A stretch of 64,000 nt of DNA from Streptomyces sp. HUAS ZL42 (GCF_040782645.1 NZ_CP160403.1:8281001-8345000), one strand, 5' to 3'; positions 1 through 11,050 are shown, counted from the first letter of the stretch. Notes: generated by a model not told the origin, from the sequence alone. Numbers and translations: made by a program.

Positions 1-225
1 CTCCCCGTCGTACCGGCGGCCGAGAGCGCCATCTCCGACCCCAACATCAAGGCCGTACAGGCGCAGTTGAAGGGCGCCACCGGCTTCCAGCTCTACCTCG
101 ACCAGGCGTACGCGCCCGCCGTCGGCCAGGAGGTCAACGACAGCGTCGCCGCGCTCATCGCCGGATCCAAGTCGCCGAAGCAGGTCACCGAGTCGATCAC
201 GAAGACCGCGAAGGAAGAGCAGTAG
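1..225 (+). CDS. Sugar ABC transporter substrate-binding protein, C-terminal end
   Basis: Only the last 74 codons are inside the window; the reading frame is open from base 1 to the TAG at 223-225. The segment is alpha-helical and ends in a Lys/Glu-rich tail, like the last helices of family-1 carbohydrate-binding lipoproteins. Assignment rests mainly on position: it lies 6 bases before two sugar-type permease genes. It would be the extracellular lipoprotein that delivers an oligosaccharide to them. The sugar cannot be told from this fragment; the downstream xylanase suggests xylo-oligosaccharides. Confidence 0.8.
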   Translation, partial: LPVVPAAESAISDPNIKAVQAQLKGATGFQLYLDQAYAPAVGQEVNDSVAALIAGSKSPKQVTESITKTAKEEQ

Positions 226-231
226 TCGCCG

Positions 232-1226
232 ATGACCTCCACGTTCCTTCCGGACAAGCGGACCGGGCCCGACAGCGACGTGCCGCCCCCGGCCGTCGCC
301 GCGGCCCGGGGGCGGGCCCGCCGACGCGCGTTGAACTGGTTCACCGCGGTCGGCTTCCAACTGCCCGCCCTGGTGCTGTTCATCGGGCTCGTGCTGCTGC
401 CGATGATGTTCGCGCTGTACGCCGCGTTCTTCCGCTGGGGCGGCTTCGGCATGCCCTCCGACTACATCGGCGCGGACAACTTCACCCGGCTCTTCGACGA
501 CCCCGTCTTCCTGGGCGACCTGTGGCGCTGCCTGATCCTCGTCGTGCTGTCGCTCGCCCTCCAGTTGCCGTTCGCGCTCGCCATGGCCGTCCTGCTCAAC
601 CAGCGGATTCGCGGCCGGGCCTGCTACCGCATGCTGTTCTTCGGGCCGTACGTGCTGTCCGAGGCCATCACCGGCGTGCTGTTCGGCATGATCTTCGCGC
701 CCGACGACGGCCTCGCCGACCATCTCCTGGGCGGCATCGGCCTCGACGGTCTGGGCGGGGAGTGGCTCGCCGATCCCTCCATGGTGATGGCCACCCTCTT
801 CCTGGTCATGACCTGGAAGTACTTCGGCTTCCACATGATGCTCTACCTGGCCGGACTCCAGTCCATCCCCGCCGAGTTGACCGAGGCGGCACTCATCGAC
901 GGCGCGGGCCCCTGGCAGCGCTTCCGCAACGTCACCCTGCCCCTGCTCGCGCCCACGCTCCGCATCAGCGTCTTCCTGTCCGTCATCGGGTCCATCCAGC
1001 TCTTCGACCTGGTGTGGGTCGTCACCCAGGGCGGCCCCGACCACCACTCCGAAACCATGGCCGTGACCATGTTCCAGTACGGCTTCAAGCGCTACCAGGT
1101 CGGCTACGCCAGCGCGATCAGCGTGGTCATGTTCGGCATCAGCCTCGTCTTCGCCCTCACCTACCAGCGGTTCGTGCTCCGCCGCGACCTCGAAGGGGCC
1201 ACCACGACCATGAGGGGAGACGGGAA

Positions 1227-1230
<4 letters not shown>
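232..1230 (+). CDS. Carbohydrate ABC transporter permease, MalF type
   Basis: 332 residues with about six membrane segments after a basic cytoplasmic N-terminus. The EAA loop that docks the ATPase is visible near residues 218-240 (EAALIDGAGPWQRFRNVTLP), as in MalF/UgpA-type permeases. It would form the membrane channel with the next permease. No ATPase gene is visible; Streptomyces sugar importers usually share the MsiK ATPase encoded elsewhere. Starts 6 bases after the binding-protein stop and overlaps the next gene by 4 bases, so the genes are probably translated together. Confidence 0.9.
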
Positions 1231-3183
<1,953 letters not shown>

Positions 3184-3237
3184 CGATGCCACTCCAAGGC
3201 GCCCGGCGGCATGCGAGGGGGAGCCCGCCGGGTCGGC

Positions 3238-3270
3238 CCGGCCCGGCGGTATGGGGCACCGCCGGGCCGG
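3238..3270 (+). terminator. Strong hairpin after the xylanase operon
   Basis: Perfect 13-base stem (CCGGCCCGGCGGT against ACCGCCGGGCCGG) with a 7-base loop, 55 bases after the xylanase stop. There is no T run, which is common for Streptomyces terminators. Confidence 0.7.
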
Positions 3271-3430
3271 TTGCCGTTCGAAAGCGGCGACGGGCGACTG
3301 TGCCGGGGCCGAGCCGGTGCCGCGCGGGCGGCGCGTGTCAGGCCGTCTGCGTCGGCCGCGCGGTCTTCGTGCCTACCTGAAGCGCCACCCCGGTCCGCCA
3401 TGCGCGCGCCGGCCGGTTGTGTCGGGGGTG

Positions 3431-3664
3431 GGGGCTCAGGGTGTCTGTGGCGGGGTGCCGTGTTCGTGGCTGTTTGTGTCCGGTTCGTTGTGGGGGTTCC
3501 CGGCTGGGCCGGCGGTGCTGGGTGCGCACGGGTTCGGGGCGGGGGTGGGGTGTGTGCGTCCGGGTCGGCGGTGCGGGCTCAGGGTGTTTGTGGCGGGGGT
3601 GGTGTGTTCGTGGCTGTTTGTGTCCGGTTCGTTGTGCGCGCACCCGGCTGGGCCGGTGGTGACG
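3431..3664. repeat. Imperfect direct repeat, about 143-bp spacing, G/T-rich
   Basis: A block starting GGCTCAGGGTGT and running through GTGTTCGTGGCTGTTTGTG and CCGGTTCGTTGTG occurs at about 3432-3492 and again at about 3575-3636, offset by 143-144 bases. The sequence is strongly G/T skewed on this strand, unlike neighbouring genes. The second unit is read as the proline/threonine-rich tail of the LacI regulator. The stretch 3184-3578 holds no gene that I can support. Confidence 0.75.
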
Positions 3665-4721
3665 TGCGCGCTGCCGTTCGGGGCGGCGGTACCGCGTGCG
3701 CGTCCCCATCAGCCGGCGGTGCCGTGCTCGACCGGACGACCAGTTCCGTGCCCAACTCGACCCGGGGCGAGTCCGGTTGCTCCTCACGGGTCAGGCGCAG
3801 CACCGTGCGGACGGCGAGTTTGCCCATGTCGGCGAGTGGCTGGCGGACGGTGGTCAACGGTGGTGCGGACCACCGTACTTCCGGAAGGTCGTCGAAACCG
3901 ACCACGCTCACGTCCTCCGGCACCCGCAGCCCGCGCCGGCGCAGCGCCTCGATCGCGCCGAGTGCCATTTGGTCGCTGGCCGCGAAGACCGCGGTCGGCG
4001 GCTCGGGCAGGTCGAGGAGGGCGTTGCAGCCGGTGAAGCCGGACTCGGGGTGGAAGTCGCCGGGCACGACCAGGGATTCGTCGACCGCGATGCCGGCACC
4101 CTCCAGGGCCGCGCGGTAGCCGTCGAGGCGGGCCCGGGAGCACAGCAGCCGGGGCGGCCCGGCGATCAGGCCGACCCTGCGGTGGCCGAGGGACAGCAGG
4201 TGCTCGGTGGCCGCCAGGCCGCCCACCCAGTTGGCGGCGCCGATCGTGGGGACGTCGAGGGCTGGGGAACCCGTCGGGTCGACAACCACCAGCGGAACGC
4301 CGAGGACGCGCAACTCCTCGTGCAGGACCGGCTCCAGGGCCGAGGTGACGAGGATGACGCCGTCGGAGGCGCGGGCCCGCAGGTTGCGCATCCACTCGCG
4401 GGCGTCACCGGAGCGCCCGTGGATCGCCGACACCACCGTGCCGACGCCGGCCGCGTGGGCGATCTCCTCGACGCCGCGGATGATCTCCACCGCCCAGGGG
4501 CTGTCGAGGTCGTTGAAGACCAGGTCGAGCAGAGCGGCGCGGGTGGGGGAGGCCGCGGAGCGCCTGCGGTAGCCGTGCCGGCGCAGCAGGTCCTCGACCC
4601 GGGCACGGGTCTGCGGCGACACATCGGACCGGCCGTTGACCACCCGGGACACGGTTGGCACCGAGACCCCGGCCTGCCGGGCGATCTCCGTGATCGTGAC
4701 CTTGCCCCGGGCCTCGGACAC
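3579..4721 (-). CDS. LacI-family transcriptional regulator with extra C-terminal tail
   Basis: 380 residues from GTG 4721, placed just before the helix-turn-helix (VTITEIARQAGVSVPTVSRV, then VVNGRSDVS). Other starts upstream are possible and the ribosome site is weak. A periplasmic-binding-like sugar domain follows (GVILVTSALEP, ASDQMALGAIEALRRRG, VSVVGFDDLPE). The family normally ends near ELVVRSSTAPP; here about 45 Pro/Thr/Arg-rich residues follow, encoded by the direct repeat. It converges on the importer/xylanase operon and probably represses it in response to the imported sugar. Confidence 0.88.
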   Translation of the reverse strand: MSEARGKVTITEIARQAGVSVPTVSRVVNGRSDVSPQTRARVEDLLRRHGYRRRSAASPTRAALLDLVFNDLDSPWAVEIIRGVEEIAHAAGVGTVVSAIHGRSGDAREWMRNLRARASDGVILVTSALEPVLHEELRVLGVPLVVVDPTGSPALDVPTIGAANWVGGLAATEHLLSLGHRRVGLIAGPPRLLCSRARLDGYRAALEGAGIAVDESLVVPGDFHPESGFTGCNALLDLPEPPTAVFAASDQMALGAIEALRRRGLRVPEDVSVVGFDDLPEVRWSAPPLTTVRQPLADMGKLAVRTVLRLTREEQPDSPRVELGTELVVRSSTAPPADGDAHAVPPPRTAARTSPPAQPGARTTNRTQTATNTPPPPQTP

Positions 4722-4797
4722 CGCTTCGGCGTCCGCCTCGCGCGCTGCCGTTCCCCACCTCCGTCGCTCCGGGCAGGCCCCGGCGAGACTTCCAGGA

Positions 4798-4811
4798 GTC
4801 TTCCGGAAAAC
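4798..4811. promoter_or_regulatory. Near-palindrome upstream of the LacI gene, possible operator
   Basis: GTCTTCCGGAAAAC, with a perfect TTCCGGAA core, lies about 77 bases before the chosen LacI start. Autoregulation is a guess. CTTCCGGAAG also occurs inside the LacI gene at 3878-3887, so the core alone is not specific. Confidence 0.3.
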
Positions 4812-4963
4812 GTGCGGCCGTGGGAAGCCGTCGCAAGGGCAGAGTCGCGGCACTACGGTGCGTGACTGCCCTCGGACATGCGTCGGGGCCGGTTCGCAGC
4901 GAGTGTCTGCGGGCCGGCCCCTCATGTCTCCGGGCGGTGTTTCGCGTACCGCCCGGTGGTGTT

Positions 4964-5170
4964 TCAGGCGGCCGTCACTACCCGGCTGGCGTCCAGCAGG
5001 CGGTGCGGGGCGATGATCTGGCCGTCCGGCAGGAGCTCACCGGTGTCCTCGAAGAGGAGAACGCCGTTGCACAGCAGGCTCCAGCCCTGCTCCGGGTGGT
5101 GCGCCATGAGGCGGGCGGACTCCCGGTCGGCGGAGGATGCTGTCGGACACGGTGGCTGGTGCTGGCACAT
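4964..5170 (-). CDS. DUF5999 family small protein
   Basis: 68 residues from the ATG of MCQHQPPCPTASSADRESAR; the start matches how I remember this Streptomyces family beginning. It has an N-terminal Cys/His cluster (MCQHQPPCP) and a conserved end with LCNGVLLFEDTGELLPDG. Function is unknown. An in-frame ATG at 5244 would add 25 residues, and no good ribosome site separates the two. It stands alone and is transcribed leftward from a 416-base intergenic region holding two perfect palindromes. Confidence 0.8.
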   Translation of the reverse strand: MCQHQPPCPTASSADRESARLMAHHPEQGWSLLCNGVLLFEDTGELLPDGQIIAPHRLLDASRVVTAA

Positions 5171-5586
5171 GGGTGGGATCTTTCGCTCTGTTGTGATCTG
5201 TGAGATGGCTGTCGTGTCTGTTTCGCGGCTCGAAGCTTCGTTCATGGCCGCCCCCCGTTGTGATAAGTCGGTCTGAAACCAGTGTTGCCCCACGGGCGTC
5301 AATCCGCAGGGATTTCGCAGCACCGCTTCTCACAGGTTGATGACGCATCGCCCGGGCGGATGGTTCATCCCAACTGGACTGCCACTTCGGGTGGTTCGTG
5401 ATGGCCGGATGGGGCTAGTCCGGACGAGTCGAGGGCATTTCGAGCTCGTACGAGCGGCGAATTGCTCGTACGAGCATCGCGGTTTCTCAATTGCAGGCCC
5501 AGGTGTTCCCGAAACACAGTCGTACCCCGCTACCCGGAATGGGCGGCGAGGTACGAGGTCTGCCTTGAGGCGATCGGTGCCGGATT
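5171..5586. other. Intergenic region upstream of the DUF5999 gene
   Basis: No gene is supported here. The half next to the DUF5999 gene has lower G+C. It includes, on the minus strand, a possible -35 (TTGACG, complement of 5301-5306) that would serve the DUF5999 gene. The other half holds the twin palindromes at 5444-5475, described separately. Confidence 0.5.
5444..5475. promoter_or_regulatory. Twin perfect palindromes GCTCGTACGAGC
   Basis: GCTCGTACGAGC occurs at 5444-5455 and again at 5464-5475. Both copies are perfect 12-base palindromes and their centres are exactly 20 bases apart, about two helical turns. This is the form expected for two dimers of a regulator bound side by side. The only gene reading away from it is the DUF5999 gene, starting about 270 bases to the left. 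Confidence 0.65.
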
Positions 5587-6171
5587 TCAGGCGGGCGATC
5601 CCAGCAACGGCACGGGGGTCACCCGAGTCGTCAGTATCGGGAGCAGTTCGGCGACCCGGTGCGGCCGGTGGGCGGCGATGCCGGGTGGCGCCGGCGCCAG
5701 CGGGACGAGCAGATCCGTGGCTGCGGGATGGCCGGTGGCGGCGTCCGCGGTGCAGTCGCCGTGCAGCCAGAGGGTCAGCATGTAGAGGCCCGGCATCGAC
5801 AGCAGACGGGGCTGGTAGGGCTGCTGCATCGTCTCGGCCTGGCGCAGCGCCCGCTCGGTGGAGGCGATGTAGGGACCCTCGAAGAAGTGCGAGAACACCC
5901 AGCCGTCCGGGGTCAGTCGGGTCTCGGCGGCGGCCACCGCGCTGCCGCCGCAGTGCATCAGGAAGCGCCACCCGGTCAGCCTGGTGGCGGAGACGCCCTC
6001 GGCGGTGATCCGGTCCAGGACGTGGAGGGGCAGTGGGAGTTCCGGGGTGGCCGGTCCCTGTGCGGTGCGCAGGGAGGGTGTTCGTGCCTCGCGGACCGCG
6101 GTGGGGGAACCGAGTGCCGTGAGGACCGTGCGAAGTGCGGGCGCGGGAGCCGGGGGAACATGCAGCGGCAT
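5587..6171 (-). CDS. Conserved hypothetical Streptomyces protein
   Basis: 194 residues from ATG 6171, chosen because GAGAGG lies about 9 bases upstream. No signal peptide or membrane segment is obvious. The middle (LTGWRFLMHCGGSAVAAAET, then GWVFSHFFEGPYIASTERAL) is well ordered and hydrophobic, suggesting one compact domain; I do not recognise a family. It runs toward the twin palindromes, with its stop about 110 bases from them, and is separated by 561 bases from the next gene upstream. Confidence 0.75.
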   Translation of the reverse strand: MPLHVPPAPAPALRTVLTALGSPTAVREARTPSLRTAQGPATPELPLPLHVLDRITAEGVSATRLTGWRFLMHCGGSAVAAAETRLTPDGWVFSHFFEGPYIASTERALRQAETMQQPYQPRLLSMPGLYMLTLWLHGDCTADAATGHPAATDLLVPLAPAPPGIAAHRPHRVAELLPILTTRVTPVPLLGSPA

Positions 6172-6732
6172 GGTGGGTCGCCTCTCATTCGACAGGCACG
6201 GTGGCGCGAGGGCGGGGCGGGGGCGGACGACGCTGTCTGCTCTCGGGGGGTCAGAGAGGCAGGGGCCGGGGTCTGTGAACGAGAGGTGTGGGTGCGGCCT
6301 GCCGTCCGTCGCCGTGACGGCAGGTTCCATCGACCGCGGGCGCCAACCTTCTACCTTGTTCGCGGAGTTTATACGACATGTGTTCAGACTGTGTTTCGTC
6401 TAGTCGTTTCCCGCGAGCATGGCAAGGGAGCATTCGGTCGGCGTTACGCGGTAATCCTCCCGGTTCCGAACCGGCGGCGTTGCGATGACCTCGGGATATG
6501 TGCCGCGGGCGGTCGGCCCATTCTCGTCGGCGTTTTTCACGAGTATCCCACGGGTACTCGAAACTGCGTACTGCCCCATGCCCGGTGAATGTGCCTCTGG
6601 GCATGTGCATCAGAGTAGCGGGCGCCGGGTCCGGCCGGGACGTTATCGATGGCTTCGGCTGGGCATCATCCCACCTGACCGGGACACCGGCGGGCGGGTC
6701 ACCGGCCTGCCCATGCGAGGAGGGACGCTGCC
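6172..6732. other. Long intergenic region between divergent genes
   Basis: 561 bases without a supportable gene. It is less G+C-rich around 6330-6480. It contains a near-palindrome at 6540-6560 (arms CGAGTATCC and GGGTACTCG, 8 of 9 paired, 3-base spacer) and a longer inverted pair, CATGCCC near 6577 with GGGCATG near 6600. It must carry the promoters of the genes at 6171 (leftward) and 6733 (rightward). Confidence 0.5.
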
Positions 6733-8250
6733 ATGGGGGAGAAGGTCGTGGCAGGTGGGTTCGACCTGTCCGATCGCCAGCTCTACCGCGGTAAGCTCCG
6801 GCGGTGCCTGACGGGGCTGGAGCGGTTGCTGGAGGAGAAGCGGTTCGACCGTCCGAAGAACCTCATGGGGCTCGAGATCGAATTGAATCTCGCGGGCGCC
6901 GACGGCCTGCCGAGAATGCTGAATGCGCAAGTACTCGAGCGGATCGCGAGCCGCGATTTCCAAACAGAACTCGCCATGTTCAACCTGGAAGTCAACATAG
7001 CCCCACACCGATTGGGCGGCCGGGTATTCGACCGGCTCGCCGAGGAACTCCGTACGTCCCTGGCATATGCCCATCGAAAAGCCGGTGAACTCGACGCCGG
7101 AATCGTGATGATCGGCATTCTGCCGACACTCGACCGCGACGACCTCGTGTCGTCCAATCTCTCCGCCGTCGACCGCTACACCCTCCTCAACGACCAGATC
7201 GTGGCCGCGCGCGGCGAGGACTTCGTGCTCGACATCGACGGCGTGGAGCGCCTGACGTGCACGTCCAAGTCCATAGCGCCGGAAGCCGCGTGCACCTCCG
7301 TGCAACTGCACCTGCAGGTGACCCCGGGCCGCTTCGCCGACGTGTGGAACGCCGCGCAGGCCGTCGCCGGGGTGCAGATCGCCCTCGGCGCCAACTCGCC
7401 GTTCCTCTTCGGGCGCGAACTGTGGCGCGAGTCGCGGCCCCCGCTGTTCCAGCAGTCCACCGACACCCGCCCGCCCGAACTGCAGGCGCAGGGCGTGCGG
7501 CCGCGCACCTGGTTCGGCGAGCGGTGGATCTCCTCGGCGTACGACCTGTTCGAGGAGAACCTGCGCTACTACCCGGCGCTGCTGCCGATCTGCGACGAGG
7601 AGGATCCCCTCGACGTCCTCGACGAGGGCGGGATCCCGACGCTCGCCGAGCTCGTGTTGCACAACGGCACCATCTACCGCTGGAACCGCCCGGTCTACGG
7701 CATCGCGGACGGCGTCCCGCATCTGCGTGTGGAGAACCGCGTCCTGCCCGCCGGACCCACGGTCACGGATGTCATCGCCAACGCGGCCTTCTACTACGGC
7801 GTCGTCCGCGCCCTGGCCGAGGAGCCGCGGCCCGTGTGGACCCGGATGCCGTTCGAGGCCGCCGCCGCGAACTTCGACGCCGCGTGCCGGTACGGCATCG
7901 ACGCGCGACTGGAGTGGCCGCGGCGCGGACGGCTGGGCGGCACGAGCCAGGTCGACGCGGTCAGTCTCGTACGCGAGGAACTGCTGCCGCTCGCGGAGGC
8001 CGGGCTGGCGGCGTGGGGCGTCGAACCGGCGGACCGGGAGTTGTATCTGGGCGTGATCGAGGAGCGGTGCCGACGGCGGACGAACGGTGCGGCGTGGCAG
8101 GCGGCCACTTTCCACCGGGCGCTGGAGACGGGGCTTCCGCGGGATGCCGCGCTGGCCGCGACCACTCGCAGGTACTGCGAGTTGATGCACCGCGGCGAGC
8201 CGGCGCACACGTGGCCGGTGGGGCTGCCGGAGCCGGTCGCGCTGGGGTGA
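6733..8250 (+). CDS. Glutamate-cysteine ligase (GCS2) family protein
   Basis: 505 residues; ATG 6733 follows a strong ribosome site (GAGGAGGGA). The N-terminal part has the GCS2-type signature MGLEIELNL at residues 45-53 and the conserved LNVEVN/FNLEVNIAP-like strand near residue 90, typical of ATP-dependent gamma-glutamyl carboxylate-amine ligases. Streptomyces has several such enzymes of unknown substrate, alongside mycothiol and ergothioneine synthesis. Membership is clear but the acceptor amine is not. The gene stands alone and ends 12 bases from a convergent gene. Confidence 0.82.
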   Translation: MGEKVVAGGFDLSDRQLYRGKLRRCLTGLERLLEEKRFDRPKNLMGLEIELNLAGADGLPRMLNAQVLERIASRDFQTELAMFNLEVNIAPHRLGGRVFDRLAEELRTSLAYAHRKAGELDAGIVMIGILPTLDRDDLVSSNLSAVDRYTLLNDQIVAARGEDFVLDIDGVERLTCTSKSIAPEAACTSVQLHLQVTPGRFADVWNAAQAVAGVQIALGANSPFLFGRELWRESRPPLFQQSTDTRPPELQAQGVRPRTWFGERWISSAYDLFEENLRYYPALLPICDEEDPLDVLDEGGIPTLAELVLHNGTIYRWNRPVYGIADGVPHLRVENRVLPAGPTVTDVIANAAFYYGVVRALAEEPRPVWTRMPFEAAAANFDAACRYGIDARLEWPRRGRLGGTSQVDAVSLVREELLPLAEAGLAAWGVEPADRELYLGVIEERCRRRTNGAAWQAATFHRALETGLPRDAALAATTRRYCELMHRGEPAHTWPVGLPEPVALG

Positions 8251-8262
8251 GGGAAGGTTTCG

Positions 8263-10035
8263 TCAGTCTCCGCCTCCCGGCGCCCCCGCCGCCACGATCG
8301 CCTTCAGGATCACCGTGTGGATCTGTGCGGGGTCCGTGACCGACTGGCCGGAGCCGCCGGTGGCCCTGGCTATCTGCTCGGCCTCCCCCTTGTCGGCGTC
8401 GGGACCCACGGCGATCATGATGAGCGGGACCGGACGCTCGGGGCTGGTGAGTTTCCGGAGCTCGGTGACGAGGGTGGTGCGGGAGATGCTGCCCGGGTCC
8501 TGGTTCACACCGTCGGTCAGCACGACCAGCGCGTTGAACTTGCCCTTGACGTAGGAGGAGGTCGCCGCCTTGTACGCGGCGAGCGTGGTGTCGTACAGAC
8601 CGGTCGCTCCGTTGGGGATCGCGCGCAGACCGCCGAACGCCGACGACAGCTTGTCCCGCTGTGTGCCGCTGCCCGCGCTGTCGCCGAGCCGTTCGGTCGG
8701 CACGAGCACGCGGTAGTCCCTGTCGCCGTCGAGCTTGGTGGAGAACATCCACAGGCCGATCTCGTCGTCCGGAGTGAAGGTGGCGAGGGCTTGGAGCAGC
8801 GAGGCCTTGGTGACGTCCATCCGCGACTGACCGGTGCCCGGCACCGGTTCCGACATCGACGACGAGGCGTCCACGACCGTGGTGAGCCGCGCGCTCTGCA
8901 CGGTGATCGTCCATGTGCCGAGCGCCTCCTGCAGCGCGGAGTCCGAGGCCGTGTCCGCCGCCGGCTCGGCGTACGGCTGCGGGCTCTTGCCGCCCGCCTC
9001 GGCGACCACTGCCTGCGGGGCGTCCTCGTCGGACGTACGGAAGCCGTGCTTCTCGAGCAGTTTGCGCTGGTCCGGCTGGTGCAGATAGGTCATGAACCGG
9101 ATTGCGGCCCTGCTCTCGTCGGTCGTCTGCCGCGGCTGGTCGACCAGCACGAACGGGTAGTCGAGCCGGGGTGAGCCGTCCTTCGGATAGAACATCTGCA
9201 GTGCGGCCCCGCCCTCGGCGGAGGAGTTGTGGGTGAACGCCGCCTGCTCGGTGAGGATCAGCGCCTGGTTGCGCTTGGGATTGCCCTGCTCGGTGCCCGA
9301 GGAGTCGCGCGGCAGCGTGTCCAGGACCTGGGCGTCGCTGTCGGAGGTGCGCTGCGACAGCGTCTTCATCATGGCGGCGGCCTGGGTTTCCGCGCCTTCG
9401 ACCTGGCCGGCGGCCGTGGTCAGCTGGGCGAGCGCGAGCAGCCCGGTCGCGCTGCGCGAGGGGTCGGCCGCGCCCAGCCGCACGGAGTCGTCCTGCAGGG
9501 TGGCGCCGGCCAGCTCGAGCCAGCTGTACGTCTTCTGCGGCCACCCCAGTGCCTTCGCGGCGGTGGGGACCATCGCCACCCCGATGGGCGTGGAGGCGAT
9601 GTTGCCCACTGGGTCCAGCTGCTTCGCCTTGGCCTCCGCGGTGATCCGCTCGAGCCAGATGTCCGAGTCCGGCACCCACGCCTGCACGCCCGGCGTCCTG
9701 CCCGCGGTGAGCGTGTCCGCGACCTTGGAGGACTCGGCCGCCTCGACGGTGACGGCGAGGCAGCGCCCGTCGGAGGTGATGCCGGTGTCGCGCGCCCGCT
9801 TCGCCGCGGCCGTCAGGACGGGAGCCACATCGGGGGAGGCGGCCAGCTTCAGCCGCACCGGATTGTCCTGGCAGGAGGATCCGAAGGAGAGCAGCCCGCC
9901 TCTCACGGCGGCCGCGGCACCGCCGGCGACGGTGAGGACGAGGACCGTCGTGACGGCCACCGTGCGGCGGCGCGCACGTGGGCGGGGGTCGCTGCCGCCC
10001 GCCCCATACTGATCGGGCAAGCTGTGACGTCCCAT
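8263..10035 (-). CDS. Substrate-binding-like plus von Willebrand A domain protein
   Basis: 590 residues. A basic N-terminus and one membrane or signal segment at about 24-50 come first. Then follows an extracellular solute-binding-like domain (about 60-350; FVLVDQPRQTTDESRAAIRF resembles ABC binding proteins). A VWA domain at about 384-575 has the metal-site motif DASSSMS from Asp389 and a later VLTDG. The two domains probably sit outside the membrane and bind a ligand and a partner protein. No transporter genes are adjacent. Start at ATG 10035 with GGGAGGGG upstream. Confidence 0.85.
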   Translation of the reverse strand: MGRHSLPDQYGAGGSDPRPRARRRTVAVTTVLVLTVAGGAAAAVRGGLLSFGSSCQDNPVRLKLAASPDVAPVLTAAAKRARDTGITSDGRCLAVTVEAAESSKVADTLTAGRTPGVQAWVPDSDIWLERITAEAKAKQLDPVGNIASTPIGVAMVPTAAKALGWPQKTYSWLELAGATLQDDSVRLGAADPSRSATGLLALAQLTTAAGQVEGAETQAAAMMKTLSQRTSDSDAQVLDTLPRDSSGTEQGNPKRNQALILTEQAAFTHNSSAEGGAALQMFYPKDGSPRLDYPFVLVDQPRQTTDESRAAIRFMTYLHQPDQRKLLEKHGFRTSDEDAPQAVVAEAGGKSPQPYAEPAADTASDSALQEALGTWTITVQSARLTTVVDASSSMSEPVPGTGQSRMDVTKASLLQALATFTPDDEIGLWMFSTKLDGDRDYRVLVPTERLGDSAGSGTQRDKLSSAFGGLRAIPNGATGLYDTTLAAYKAATSSYVKGKFNALVVLTDGVNQDPGSISRTTLVTELRKLTSPERPVPLIMIAVGPDADKGEAEQIARATGGSGQSVTDPAQIHTVILKAIVAAGAPGGGD

Positions 10036-10242
10036 GACGGTGGTGCCCCTCCCTGTTGAACCTCGTGCCGGAAGACGGCCGTGAGGCAGGCAAGGGGGAG
10101 GTACGCCCCGTACGGCGTCCGTCCCCCCAACGGCCTGTCGCGCACGATTTTCGTAACTACTTTCGAGACCCTAGCGGGGTGGCGATGGGGATGAGGCGGG
10201 ATTAGTCAACTGGAGGCAAGTGTGCAGGGGGAGGCGGGCTGA

Positions 10243-11022
10243 GTGGCCGATTCTTTTCCGCAGGAGCGGCCCTCGCAACGGATCTTCCGTGCCGAGACGC
10301 TGCTCGTTCTGGGTCTTTCACTCGGTAAGAGCGGTGTGTCAGCCCTGATCAGTTTTGTCGGATCGGTCACCGAACCCGGGGGCCTGAAGGAGCAGGCGGC
10401 CACCCTCAACGCCTCGGCCGCGCCGGGTCGTCCCTGGCTGGATCTGGCCTGGCAGCTCTTCTGGATCGCCGCGGCGCTCGTGCCCGTCGCGCTCGTCGCG
10501 CACTTCCTGATGCGCGAGGGCGAGAGCCTGCGCACGCTCGGCTTCGACCGCACACGGCCCTGGCTCGACCTCGGCCGTGGAGCGGCGATCGCCGCGGTGA
10601 TCGGCAGCACCGGAATCGCCTTCTACCTGGCCGCACGCGGGCTGGGTTTCAACCTGACGGTGGTGCCGGAGGCACTGCCGGAGGTGTGGTGGAAGTACCC
10701 GGTGCTGATCATGTCCGCACTGCAGAACGCCGTCCTCGAAGAGGTCATCGTCGTCGGTTATCTGCTGCGCCGGCTGGACCAGTTGGGCTGGACGCCCGGC
10801 AGCGCGCTGGTGGCCAGTTCCGTACTGCGTGGCTCTTACCACCTCTACCAGGGCATCGGCGGCTTCGTCGGCAACATGGCGATGGGCGTGGTGTTCGTCT
10901 TCCTCTACCGGCGCTGGGGCCGGGTCGGTCCCCTGGTGGTGGCGCATTCCCTGCTCGACATCGGGGCGTTCGTCGGGTATGCGCTGCTGGCGGGGAAGGT
11001 GGGGTGGCTGCCGACGGCGTGA
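10243..11022 (+). CDS. CPBP family intramembrane glutamic endopeptidase
   Basis: 259 residues from GTG 10243, preceded by GGGGGAGG. Several membrane segments. The CPBP (Abi/Rce1) catalytic elements are in order: Glu166-Glu167 in LEEVIVVGYLLRR, a His at 200 in SYHLYQG, and His235 in VVAHSLLDI. Such proteases cleave substrates inside the membrane; bacterial targets are mostly unknown. Transcribed divergently from the VWA protein across 207 bases, and convergent with the PhzF gene. No bacteriocin or immunity genes are nearby, so a self-protection role is not indicated. Confidence 0.88.
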   Translation: MADSFPQERPSQRIFRAETLLVLGLSLGKSGVSALISFVGSVTEPGGLKEQAATLNASAAPGRPWLDLAWQLFWIAAALVPVALVAHFLMREGESLRTLGFDRTRPWLDLGRGAAIAAVIGSTGIAFYLAARGLGFNLTVVPEALPEVWWKYPVLIMSALQNAVLEEVIVVGYLLRRLDQLGWTPGSALVASSVLRGSYHLYQGIGGFVGNMAMGVVFVFLYRRWGRVGPLVVAHSLLDIGAFVGYALLAGKVGWLPTA

Positions 11023-11050
11023 GCCACCGGCAGCGTGCTCGCGCCATGAG

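Noticed and set aside
522..1226. Long upstream extension of the MalG-type permease frame
   Set aside because: The extension lies out of frame inside the MalF-type gene; the GTG at 1227 with GTGA overlap is the natural start.
4798..4811. TTCCGGAA as a firm LacI operator
   Set aside because: The same core occurs inside coding sequence nearby, and there is no matching site before the importer operon in the window, so it is only listed with low confidence.
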